Shown here piece by piece: positions 52,442 to 60,578 of a stretch of 64,000 bases of DNA (its first letter is position 1; each line of letters begins with the position of its first letter). Where the stretch lies: the NCBI RefSeq assembly GCF_003003265.1, contig NZ_PVTL01000005.1:186001-250000 (forward strand). Reading direction: 5' to 3'. The position numbers and the translations under genes were made by a program. A model generated the notes under the pieces. The model made no database searches. It saw nothing but the letters and a program-made list of their open reading frames with translations, and was not told the origin of the DNA. The DNA is from Glaciihabitans tibetensis (GTDB lineage Bacteria; Actinomycetota; Actinomycetes; Actinomycetales; Microbacteriaceae).

Positions 52442-53524
52442 TCAGCGCGCGAGTTCCTCGGTGACGATGGCGACAAAGGAGTCGACGTCGTCTTCGGTGG
52501 TGTCGAACGCAGTCATCCACCTCACCTCGCCCGACGCACGATCCCAGTCGTAGAAACGCACCCGTCCCCGGATGCGATCCGCGGCATCGTTACTGATCAC
52601 CGCGTAGACCGAGTTGGCCTGGGTCGGCTGGCTGAACGTGAGCCCTGTGATCGATCCGTCGGCGATCGCCCGCTCGAGTGCGCCGCGCAGACGAGCGGCC
52701 ATTGCGTTGGCGTGGGTCGCCGCGCGCAGGTAGAGGTCGTCGGTGAGCAGCGCGATGAGTTGCGCGCTGACGAAACGCATCTTGGAACTGAGCTGCATGT
52801 TGAGCTTGCGCAGGTAGGGGAGGCCCTCGCTCACGGCCGGGTTCAGAACCAGGATTGCCTCTCCGAAGATGAGCCCGTTCTTCGTGCCGCCGAAGCTCAG
52901 GATGTCGACGCCGGCGTCAGTGGTGAACTCGCGCATGGGCACGCCGAGTGCGGCTGCCGCGTTCGAGATCCGGGCGCCGTCCATGTGGAGCGCCATGCCG
53001 CGTGCGTGGGCGTGGTCGGCGATCGCGCGGATCTCGTCCACCGAATACACCGTCCCCACCTCGGTCGGCTGGGTAATGCTCACCGCGAGCGGTTGGGTGC
53101 GGTGCTCGTCGCCCCACCCCCAGGCCTCCTGGTCAACGAGTTCGGGAGTCAGCTTGCCGTCCGGGGTGTGGACCGTGAGCAACTTCAGCCCACTGACACG
53201 CTCGGGTGCTCCGCCCTCGTCGGTGTGGATATGAGCAACGGATGTCGCAATTACCGCACCCCAGCGGGGCAGCACACTGGTGAGGGCGGTGACGTTGGCG
53301 CCCGTGCCGTTGAACACCGGGAACACCTCGGTTTCTGCACCGAACAACTCCCGCATGACCTCCTGCAGTCGCGCCGTGTAGACGTCGCCGCCGTACGCAA
53401 CCTGGTGCCCGCCGTTTGCCTCCGCCAGCGCTTCAAGCACCTCGGGATGGGTGCCCGCGTAGTTGTCGCTGGCGAACTGGCGGTCGTTGGCGTTATGAAG
53501 TTTCACCTCCACATTCTTGCTCAC
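52442..53524 (-). CDS. Low-specificity threonine aldolase family enzyme
   Basis: A 360-residue PLP enzyme cleaving threonine or related beta-hydroxy amino acids to glycine and an aldehyde. The Schiff-base Lys is in SFGGTKNG, the phosphate pocket in 'FNGTGANVTAL', and 'HMDGARISNAAAALGV' binds the pyridine ring. It starts MSKNVEVKLHNANDRQFASDNYAG. Upstream lies an array of 14-base repeats carrying GTGAGGA on its sense strand. Confidence 0.92.
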   Translation of the reverse strand: MSKNVEVKLHNANDRQFASDNYAGTHPEVLEALAEANGGHQVAYGGDVYTARLQEVMRELFGAETEVFPVFNGTGANVTALTSVLPRWGAVIATSVAHIHTDEGGAPERVSGLKLLTVHTPDGKLTPELVDQEAWGWGDEHRTQPLAVSITQPTEVGTVYSVDEIRAIADHAHARGMALHMDGARISNAAAALGVPMREFTTDAGVDILSFGGTKNGLIFGEAILVLNPAVSEGLPYLRKLNMQLSSKMRFVSAQLIALLTDDLYLRAATHANAMAARLRGALERAIADGSITGLTFSQPTQANSVYAVISNDAADRIRGRVRFYDWDRASGEVRWMTAFDTTEDDVDSFVAIVTEELAR

Positions 53525-53530
53525 TCGCGT

Positions 53531-53600
53531 GTCCTCACTTGGCAGTCCTCACTTGCCCTTCCTCACCTGCCCGTCCTCACCTGCCCGTCCTCACCTGCCC
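53531..53600. repeat. 14-bp tandem repeat between SDR stop and threonine aldolase start
   Basis: Five units (53531-53544, 53545-53558, 53559-53572, 53573-53586, 53587-53600) of (G/T)TCCTCAC(C/T)TG. On the minus strand each unit contains GTGAGGA, a ribosome-binding-like motif. The SDR stop (53591-53593) lies in the last unit and the aldolase start is seven bases beyond the first. Confidence 0.9.
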
Positions 53601-54226
53601 GTGAGGTAGACCCGGGCGCGGTTGAGATCGTAGGCGGGTGCATCCCACAGGCCCGCGATGGCGTCCGCGAGCGTCGTGACGGAAGTGGCGCCGTCGCCGT
53701 CGCCGATGCTGCGCACCACGAACCGCACTGCCGCTGCCGTGTTTGCCTTCGCCCAGCCGGACCCGATCGCAGCCACCCAGGCTTCGGCCGCCGTTTTCGC
53801 GGTGGCGTAGTTCGCGTTCGACCAGGTGGGTGAGTCGACCGCGGTGGCACTGACCACGGCGAGCCGCCCGGCCGGGGAGGCCGTAAGATCGTCGCGAAAT
53901 GCCAGTGTCGTGTTGCGCAGCGTGGTGACCAGCTGGCGTTCCAGCCAGAGCCACCCCTCCTCGTCCTGCCCGGCACGCCAACCGCCGACGAGGTGTACGA
54001 GACCATCCGGTGCTCCTACTTCTGAGCGGATCTGGTTTGCCAGCGCGTGCACGTCTTCTGCCCGCGACAGGTCGCAGACGTAGTGGGCGGCGGCCGCGAC
54101 ATCCCGCAATCGATCCGCGTTGGACCCCACAGCAACCACGCGCTCGCCGCGTGCACTCAGCGCTGACGCTGCCGCCCGGCCCGCCGCACTCGAAGCGCCA
54201 GCGATCACCACAATGCGCCCGATCAT
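53591..54226 (-). CDS. Short-chain dehydrogenase/reductase
   Basis: A 211-residue SDR-fold protein. The cofactor loop is VVIAGASSAAGRAAASAL, and the NAG-type region reads 'LVHLVGGW'. The catalytic Tyr-Lys is in 'NYATAKTAAEAW'. It is somewhat shorter than typical SDRs. The ATG at 54226 overlaps the stop of the DUF6421 gene (ATGA), so the two are coupled and may act together on an unknown substrate. Confidence 0.85.
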   Translation of the reverse strand: MIGRIVVIAGASSAAGRAAASALSARGERVVAVGSNADRLRDVAAAAHYVCDLSRAEDVHALANQIRSEVGAPDGLVHLVGGWRAGQDEEGWLWLERQLVTTLRNTTLAFRDDLTASPAGRLAVVSATAVDSPTWSNANYATAKTAAEAWVAAIGSGWAKANTAAAVRFVVRSIGDGDGATSVTTLADAIAGLWDAPAYDLNRARVYLTGR

Positions 54227-55623
54227 CCGCGCACCCCGGTGATCCCCGCGGTCGACTCGATTACCGGTGACATCTTCTTGTGCAGGGCTTCGTAAAACAT
54301 CGAGAGCGGAAACTCGTCGTCCATCACGGCGTCCGTGAGCCCTCGAGGCGGACCTTCGAGCGGGATGTCGCGCACAGCCCACCGTGATGCGGGGTGCGGG
54401 GTGAGCGTTTCGGAGACGAGATCGTAGGCGGCGAGCCAATGCGCCGCCTTCGGGCGGTCGATGGAGCGCCAATAGAGGTCGTCGATCCGCTGCCCGAGCG
54501 CGAGCACCGCGTCTGGCACGCCGTCCCAGTCGATGGTGAGCTGGGTGTCGGTCCAGTGGAGTACGTGGTGCTGGTGCAGCCACGCGAACAGCAACTGGCC
54601 GCCGAGGCCGTCATAGTTGCGCACGCGGGTTCCAGTGATGGCGAACCGAAAGATGCGGTCGAAGATCACTGCGTACTGCACGAGGATGGCGCGGTCGCGG
54701 GTGACCTCGTCCGTGGCATCCGCTCTCTGCAGCCTGACGGCCTCGCGGAACGCGGTGAGGTCGCAGCGCAACTCCTCGAGTGAGTAAAGAAAGTACGGCA
54801 TGCGCTGCTTGATCATGAAGGGGTCGAACGGCAGGTCTCCGCGCATGTGGGTGCGGTCGTGAATGAGGTCCCACATTACGAAGGTCTCCTCAGCGAGTGC
54901 CTGGTCTTCGAGTAACCGTGCTGCCGCCGCAGGCAATTCGAGACGCGTAATTGCGGATGCCTCGCGGAGCACTCGCCGGAAGCGCGCAGCCTCGCGGTCA
55001 GCGAAGATGGCGCCCCAGGTGAAGGTGGGTATCGCGCGCATTGCGACGCTCTCGGGAAACAGAACCGCCGAGTTGGTGTTGTAACCGTCGGTGAAATCGA
55101 GGAACCGGATCGGTACGAACAGTGCGTTTGAGTAGTCGCCGGCCTCGAGCTCGCCAACGAAGTCGGGCCAGATCACCTCGACCAAGACCGCCTCGACGAG
55201 CCGGTCGGTGCTGCCGTTCTGCGTGTACATCGGGAAGATCACGAGATGGCGCAGCCCGTCGACCCGATTCTGCTGGGGTTGAAAAGCGAGTAGGGCGTCG
55301 AGGAAGTCCGGCACCCCGAATCCGGTGCCGGCCCAGCGCCCGAAGTCGGCGGCGGCGGCGAGCAAGTAGGCACTGTCGTGGGGAAACACCCGTGCGAAGG
55401 CCGCCAGCCGCGTCGCGATGTTCTCGCAGTGGCGCCGAGCATCGGAATGTTGCGCGGCGTCGGGGATGCTCCCATCGTGGGCTTGAAGCCTGCGGATGCC
55501 ATCGGCTGCGCCCTTCAGTCCAAGCCAAAGCTCGCTGGTGGCTACGTTCATGGCGTTCGCGGCTGCGTCCTCGACCACTTCAGGCTCTCCAACGATGGTC
55601 TGGGGCGTCGTGAGTGCGGTCAT
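54223..55623 (-). CDS. DUF6421-family protein
   Basis: A 466-residue soluble protein of the DUF6421 family, found mostly in actinobacteria. Conserved stretches include 'LWLGLKGAADGIRRLQ', 'FTDGYNTNSAVLFPESVAMR', 'MWDLIHDRTHMRGDLPFDPFMIKQRMPYFLYSLEELRCDL' and 'HVLHWTD'. The HDRTHMRGD part, with paired His, suggests a metal site; this is inference. GGAAGG precedes ATG 55623. It is coupled to the SDR gene downstream. Confidence 0.85.
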   Translation of the reverse strand: MTALTTPQTIVGEPEVVEDAAANAMNVATSELWLGLKGAADGIRRLQAHDGSIPDAAQHSDARRHCENIATRLAAFARVFPHDSAYLLAAAADFGRWAGTGFGVPDFLDALLAFQPQQNRVDGLRHLVIFPMYTQNGSTDRLVEAVLVEVIWPDFVGELEAGDYSNALFVPIRFLDFTDGYNTNSAVLFPESVAMRAIPTFTWGAIFADREAARFRRVLREASAITRLELPAAAARLLEDQALAEETFVMWDLIHDRTHMRGDLPFDPFMIKQRMPYFLYSLEELRCDLTAFREAVRLQRADATDEVTRDRAILVQYAVIFDRIFRFAITGTRVRNYDGLGGQLLFAWLHQHHVLHWTDTQLTIDWDGVPDAVLALGQRIDDLYWRSIDRPKAAHWLAAYDLVSETLTPHPASRWAVRDIPLEGPPRGLTDAVMDDEFPLSMFYEALHKKMSPVIESTAGITGVRG

Positions 55624-55831
55624 GGCGAGCCTTCCGTCTGCTGGGACCACGCGAAGCGGCGTGTTAAGCCAGCTTATTGACGGAAAGTCACCAGTTGTTT
55701 GCGTTTCGCGCGGGTTTGTTGCGTTGAGTGCCGTTCGTGCGCGGGATTGTGGAAACAGCACGGTCATACTGATGATCCGGTGACGGTGCGGCTCCGCCCG
55801 CGGAGGCGGTCGGACCATAACGTCAATCCCG

Positions 55832-57124
55832 CTACTCGTACCGCAGCGACTCGATGGGATCCTGGCGTGCGGCGCGGAGGGCGGGGATGGTTCCCGCAAT
55901 GAATGCAATCGCCATCACGGCCACCACAATCACCGCTGTAGAAACCGGGTCGAACGCCACGAGAGTCAAACCCGGGAGATCCGCGAGGAGGCCGCCTGCG
56001 AGCAGCGTGTTGATGCCGAGACCGGCAAGCATTGCGGCACCGATTCCGACCGCGCTGCCGAGAAAGCCGATGAAGATTGCCTCAAAGCTGAACAGAGCAA
56101 ATATCTTGCTCCCCGCCATTCCCATTGCCTTCATCAGGCCGATCTCGCGGGTACGTTCCTGCACCGACATCAGCAGAGTATTGACGATGCCGAAACCTGC
56201 CGCGAACAGGGCAATGATTGCGAATCCGTTGAGAACAAGCACGATCGCATCGATCACCGTGCGGAAAGAACCGATTTGGTCGCTGACCGTTGTGCCGGAG
56301 TATCCGAGGTCGGTGAGGTCAGATTTGAGCGCGTTGATCTCGGTCTCGGTGGCATTTTCGTCGAACCGAACGGTGGCGGCTGCGTAGCTGTCCGCCTGCG
56401 CTTCAGTGAGTCCCGCGCTCTGCACGGAATAGAGTTCCTGAGTCAGCGCCTCGTTGGGAATCACCGAGGCGCTGCCCACGAGCGGAGCCTCGGCAATACC
56501 TACAACGGTCGCGGTGACCGTGCTCGAAACGCCCGACGCGCTGGTGAGGCCGATGATGATGGATGTCCCGATCGCGGTGTCATTTCCGGCGTAGCCGAGC
56601 GGCTCAACAAAGGACACCGGCAGTGCGACTTCGTAGTCGGTGGCCGTCATATCGGGCGCAACGCCCGCGGCGAGGTCGATGCTCATTCCCGGAATAAAGC
56701 TTCCGATAGCAGCTTGGTACTGGGATCCATCGCCGTACTGCACATAGTCGGCGGTCACGCTGATCGCGGGGTCGACGCTGAGGACTCCGTCGACATCCGC
56801 CAGCGCGGCGATGTCGCTGGGCGTCAGTGCAATAGAGGAAGGGCCCATTCCGCCACCCACGACCGTCGCACCCGGGTCGTACTCCTCAGGCCCAGAGCTC
56901 GCGAGGGGGTTGCTGTCTTCCGCAGGGATGGTGACGGTCATGACGTCACTCGCCCCGATGGCGGAGACTGTGCTGTCGATGTAGTTGTTGATGCCCGTGC
57001 CGACGGCTGTGGTGAGTGTGAGGGTGAACGCACCGATGAAGATTGCGATCACGGTGAGGAGCGTGCGGGTCTTGCTGCGGAGGCTGTTTCCGACGGCCGA
57101 GCGGATCAGGTCGAAAGCGTTCAT
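55832..57124 (-). CDS. MacB/FtsX-type ABC transporter permease
   Basis: A 430-residue permease with one N-terminal membrane helix, a large extracytoplasmic domain (about residues 45-290) and three C-terminal helices of the FtsX fold. 'TLLMSVQERTREIGLMKAMGM' is the characteristic motif. Such proteins work as mechanotransmitting exporters of peptides, lipoproteins or antibiotics rather than as typical importers. The ATG overlaps the ATPase stop. Confidence 0.92.
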   Translation of the reverse strand: MNAFDLIRSAVGNSLRSKTRTLLTVIAIFIGAFTLTLTTAVGTGINNYIDSTVSAIGASDVMTVTIPAEDSNPLASSGPEEYDPGATVVGGGMGPSSIALTPSDIAALADVDGVLSVDPAISVTADYVQYGDGSQYQAAIGSFIPGMSIDLAAGVAPDMTATDYEVALPVSFVEPLGYAGNDTAIGTSIIIGLTSASGVSSTVTATVVGIAEAPLVGSASVIPNEALTQELYSVQSAGLTEAQADSYAAATVRFDENATETEINALKSDLTDLGYSGTTVSDQIGSFRTVIDAIVLVLNGFAIIALFAAGFGIVNTLLMSVQERTREIGLMKAMGMAGSKIFALFSFEAIFIGFLGSAVGIGAAMLAGLGINTLLAGGLLADLPGLTLVAFDPVSTAVIVVAVMAIAFIAGTIPALRAARQDPIESLRYE

Positions 57125-57834
57125 GCGAGGGCTTCTTTCTGGATTGTCGGGGTCAGGCTGTCGACGACCAGGCCGTCGCGCACGTAGATGCGGCGGTCAC
57201 AACGTGCGGCGAGATCCTCATCGTGGGTGACGATGATGAGGGTTATGCCGTGTGTGCGGTTGAGGTCGAACAGGATGTCCTCGACGACCTTGCCTGTGGC
57301 CGAATCGAGGTTTCCGGTGGGCTCGTCGGCAAAGATGACGCTGGGGTTGTTGACCAGCGCTCGCGCGATGACCGCCCGCTGCTTCTGTCCGCCGGACAGG
57401 TCTGTGGCCCTGTTTTTGGCCTTGTCTGCGAGTTCGAGCTGGGCGAGCGCGGCCATTCCACGGCGCTTTCGTTCCGCACCTCGCACGCCGGCAATGCGCA
57501 GGGGAAGGGTTACGTTTTCCAGCACGGTTGTGCCAGGTGTCAGGAAGAACTGCTGGAAGACGAAGCCGAATGTCGCGTTCCTCGTTTTGTTGAGGACGGC
57601 GCCATTGAGGGCGGCTGCATCCCGGCCGCTGAGCTCGATCGCGCCGATTGTTGGCTTATCGAGCAGGGCGAGCAGGTGCATCAGGGTGGACTTGCCCGAC
57701 CCGCTCTTGCCCACGATGGCGACTGATTCCCCTTCGTGGACGTCGAGCGACACGCCCTTGAGGGCATCGAACCGGGTGGCGCCTTGTCCATACGATTTGT
57801 GGACATCTCGGGCTGCGAGCACTGGGACGGGCAT
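57121..57834 (-). CDS. MacB/LolD-type ABC transporter ATP-binding protein
   Basis: A 237-residue ATPase partner of the permease. Walker A is GKSGSGKST, signature LSGGQKQR, Walker B 'VIFADEPTGNLD' followed by the switch His in VTHD. The DEPTGNLDS sequence is typical of this subfamily. AAGGAG precedes ATG 57834. First gene of a two-gene operon, divergent from the histidine kinase gene. Confidence 0.93.
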   Translation of the reverse strand: MPVPVLAARDVHKSYGQGATRFDALKGVSLDVHEGESVAIVGKSGSGKSTLMHLLALLDKPTIGAIELSGRDAAALNGAVLNKTRNATFGFVFQQFFLTPGTTVLENVTLPLRIAGVRGAERKRRGMAALAQLELADKAKNRATDLSGGQKQRAVIARALVNNPSVIFADEPTGNLDSATGKVVEDILFDLNRTHGITLIIVTHDEDLAARCDRRIYVRDGLVVDSLTPTIQKEALA

Positions 57835-58147
57835 TGCGTCTCCTTAAGGGTCGGGTGCTGTGTGGTCAGTGCAGCGGCGGCAGTTGCTGCACTTGCTGCA
57901 GTGGTGGATTCGGTGGCTGGCGGGTGTGAGATCAATGCTTCCCGCCTCGATCTCGTGTGTCGTCAACCCTTCGTGGCAACCTGGAGCTACCGCCGCCGGA
58001 CCACAACCGGCGGCTCCGACCGTGCACGTACCACGACCGCGGTACTGCAGCGGCCCGCGCTGGGAGGACGATCCTGATGCCCGCGGTTGGCAGAATGGTC
58101 CTGCTGCTTCAGGAACTGAGGCCAGACGAGCTGACCCGGGAGGTGTC
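57835..58147. other. 313-bp region upstream of the histidine kinase
   Basis: No separate gene is convincing here. The plus-strand kinase frame stays open back to 57860, but this segment has no family similarity I can see and is Pro/Trp/Arg-rich, as expected from random GC-rich sequence. CTGCA-containing repeats occur near 57873-57903. Promoters for the ABC operon and the kinase must lie here. Confidence 0.5.
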
Positions 58148-59395
58148 GTGACACGCACCTCGGCCAAGCCATTCCGAATTCTCCATCCGCCGAAGTGGTT
58201 TCTGGATGTCGCGGTGTTGCTCTTTCTCGGCCTCCCCGCCCTGCTCCCGATGGGAATGGGCAATCCAGCGTGGACGGATGTCGGATCCGCCGTGACGGTG
58301 GGCGGGGCGCTCGGCGCGGTGTTGCTGCGACGCCGTTATCCGAGGCTCGCGGCATCCACCGTATTCGCGTTTTCGTTTGTCGGTGTCGCCGTCGGAGGGC
58401 CGGTCGTGCCCTACATCCTGGCCACGCTGGTCAGTGTTTTTGCGGTCGGCAACCTCACAAGCAGGCGGTGGACGCTGGTCCTGGCGCTCGTGGGCGCGAC
58501 GGTTCTGTCCGCAGCGAACCTGCTGTTTCTGGATACGCCGTTTCAGGATCTGCGCGCGACGCTGCAGGTATTCGCGTTCGTGGGGTTCGCGGCCGCCGCG
58601 GGTGACGCCAGCCGATCGCGGCGAGAGTTCATTTCCGCCATTACCGAGCGGGCCCGCCGGGCCGAGGAGACCAAGGAGTCGGAGGCGCGGCGTCGAGTGG
58701 CCGAGGAACGGATTCGCATCGCGCGCGACCTGCACGACGTGCTGGCTCACCAAATCGCCGTCATCAACCTGCACGCCGGCGTCGCATCTCAGGCGCTTCC
58801 CGCGCGCCCCGAAGACGCTGAGCGCTCTCTGGCCACGATCCGCCGGGCAGCGCGCGGGGTCCTCGGGGAGATCGGCAGCCTGCTGAACGTGCTCCGTTCC
58901 TCCGATATAGAGGAAGACGCGGCCGGCTCCCTCGGCCCCGCACCGGGCCTTGCCCAACTGGATACGTTGGTCGACAGCTTTCGTGCGAGCGGCCTGCAGC
59001 TCGAAGTGCGGGTCGTTGGCACGCCGGTTGTTGCCGAGGGGGCATCCGATGTCGTCGGCTTCCGGATTCTCCAGGAGGCGCTCACCAACGCGCACAAACA
59101 CGGCGCCGACCAATCGGCACTTCTGCATCTCGAGTACCTGCCGGGAGAGGTCGCAATCACCGTCACCAACACGGTGGGTCCCGACACGTCATCTCACTCG
59201 CTACGTCGGCCCGCCAGCATCCCCCTCGCCTCGACGACAGGCGACGAAAGTAGCGGGTTCGGGCTGACAGGGGTGCGTGAGCGGGTGGCGTCTGTCGGGG
59301 GGAGGATGGAGACCGCGTCCGGCCCGGGTCCGGTGTTCCGTTTCACCGCATGGCTACCGTTCGGCAACCACGCCCATGACCCGGGGAAGGGCTAG
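58148..59395 (+). CDS. NarL-type sensor histidine kinase, no adjacent response regulator
   Basis: A 415-residue membrane kinase. About five membrane segments occupy residues 20-145. The dimerisation/phosphoacceptor domain of the HisKA_3 type reads 'RIRIARDLHDVLAHQIAVIN', in which the His is phosphorylated. The ATPase domain shows 'QEALTNAHKHG' and 'GFGLTGVRERV'. Such kinases normally pair with a NarL-type response regulator, but the downstream gene is an SDR on the other strand. GTG 58148 follows GGGAGGT closely. Regulation of the divergent ABC exporter is plausible from position only. Confidence 0.88.
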   Translation: MTRTSAKPFRILHPPKWFLDVAVLLFLGLPALLPMGMGNPAWTDVGSAVTVGGALGAVLLRRRYPRLAASTVFAFSFVGVAVGGPVVPYILATLVSVFAVGNLTSRRWTLVLALVGATVLSAANLLFLDTPFQDLRATLQVFAFVGFAAAAGDASRSRREFISAITERARRAEETKESEARRRVAEERIRIARDLHDVLAHQIAVINLHAGVASQALPARPEDAERSLATIRRAARGVLGEIGSLLNVLRSSDIEEDAAGSLGPAPGLAQLDTLVDSFRASGLQLEVRVVGTPVVAEGASDVVGFRILQEALTNAHKHGADQSALLHLEYLPGEVAITVTNTVGPDTSSHSLRRPASIPLASTTGDESSGFGLTGVRERVASVGGRMETASGPGPVFRFTAWLPFGNHAHDPGKG

Positions 59396-59401
59396 CCTCG
59401 G

Positions 59402-59461
59402 GACTGCCTGGACCGAGACTGCCTGGACCGAGACTGCCTAGACCGGAACTGGCTAGCCTCC
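59402..59461. repeat. 15-bp tandem repeat between convergent genes
   Basis: Units at 59402-59416, 59417-59431, 59432-59446 and 59447-59461 share (G/A)ACTG(C/G)CT(G/A). The array starts seven bases after the kinase stop and covers the stop codon (59453-59455) of the minus-strand SDR gene. Confidence 0.85.
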
Positions 59462-60292
59462 GGCCTGGCGGGCTGCGACTGGCTCTGAGCCGTGTGTTCC
59501 TCCTCGGGTGAGCTTGCCTCCGACGGCAAGCGTCATCCGCTTGGGGGCGAAGCGGACGGCGAGTGCCGTGATGCGGTTGCGCAGGCCGACGGTGACGGTT
59601 GGCCCTGCATTGTCGCGATCCAGGTGAGCGAAGGCGACCCGCATCACATCGCCGACAGTCGCGACAGAGCCCACGGCAAATGCGTCGGAACCCGCGGCGT
59701 CAAAGAACTCGGTAGCGGTCGGCCCGGGGCACAGCGCGAGGACCTTCAGCCCGGTGCCCCGTTGTTCCTGCCAGATGGCCTCAGTGAGCGAGGTGAGGTA
59801 CGCCTTCGTGGCTCCGTAGACGGCGATACCGGGAAGCGGCTGATGGGAGGCGTTGCTCGACACGTTGACCAGTGCGCCTCCGGGAGCCGCGGTGAGCGCG
59901 GGAAGCAGCAATCGGGTTAGCAGGGTCGGCGTCAGGCAATTCACCACTATCTCGTCGGCGATCCGCCGCGCGTCCTCGTTTTCGAAGGCGCCGGCGGTGC
60001 CGAAACCTGCGCAGTTTACGAGCACCCGCACCGGCACGCTGGTGTCGGCGATCATGGCGGCCAGGCGATGGGCGGATTCTGGGTCAGAGAGATCCGCGGG
60101 CAGCACGAACACCCGGGTGCCGTTCGCTTCGAGTTCGCGTGCCAGGTCGTCGAGTCGGTCGCGGCGCCGGGCGATCAACGCGACGTCGTAGCCGCGGTGC
60201 GCCCAGCGGCGGGCAAACTCGGCACCGAGGCCCGAGCTGGCGCCCGTAATGACTGCTAACGCGCCGACACCGGTCGTGTTCTCGATTCTCAT
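59453..60292 (-). CDS. Short-chain dehydrogenase
   Basis: A 279-residue SDR. The cofactor motif TGASSGLG, the NCAG motif, and the catalytic 'YGATKAYL' Tyr-Lys pair are all present, with 'CPGPTATEF' after. The C-terminal extension (about 50 residues) includes 'RFAPKRMTLAVGG', similar to the SDR group of DltE/YqjQ-like ketoreductases. GGGGAG precedes ATG 60292. Substrate unknown. Confidence 0.9.
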   Translation of the reverse strand: MRIENTTGVGALAVITGASSGLGAEFARRWAHRGYDVALIARRRDRLDDLARELEANGTRVFVLPADLSDPESAHRLAAMIADTSVPVRVLVNCAGFGTAGAFENEDARRIADEIVVNCLTPTLLTRLLLPALTAAPGGALVNVSSNASHQPLPGIAVYGATKAYLTSLTEAIWQEQRGTGLKVLALCPGPTATEFFDAAGSDAFAVGSVATVGDVMRVAFAHLDRDNAGPTVTVGLRNRITALAVRFAPKRMTLAVGGKLTRGGTHGSEPVAARQAGG

Positions 60293-60467
60293 GGCTCCCC
60301 AGGCTGCTGGTGCTGCGCACCAGGTTTTGTACGCCGCACTGCACATCGTAGGGCCTGCCGCGGCCGCTCGTCGAAGGAACCTGAAGCTTTCTGGTTCAAA
60401 TGATCCACGCATGCGGGTGGAACCTGCCGGACCAGCCACGTTTGAATGACAGGAAACTTCTCTGTGT

Positions 60468-60480
60468 AAACATCATGTTT
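60468..60480. promoter_or_regulatory. Perfect inverted repeat AAACATCATGTTT
   Basis: A 6-1-6 dyad lies 98 bases upstream of the secreted hydrolase start, in the control region of a hydrolase/transporter/glycosidase cluster. It may be an operator; no regulator is visible in the window for it. Confidence 0.4.
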
Positions 60481-60578
60481 CGATCGCGTCTTGTTGGGCG
60501 ATCATCTTGTAGCGTGTGCGCCTAGATCATATGAACCATCAACGGAGTTCTGCACCATCGGACACAGGGGAAACGACG

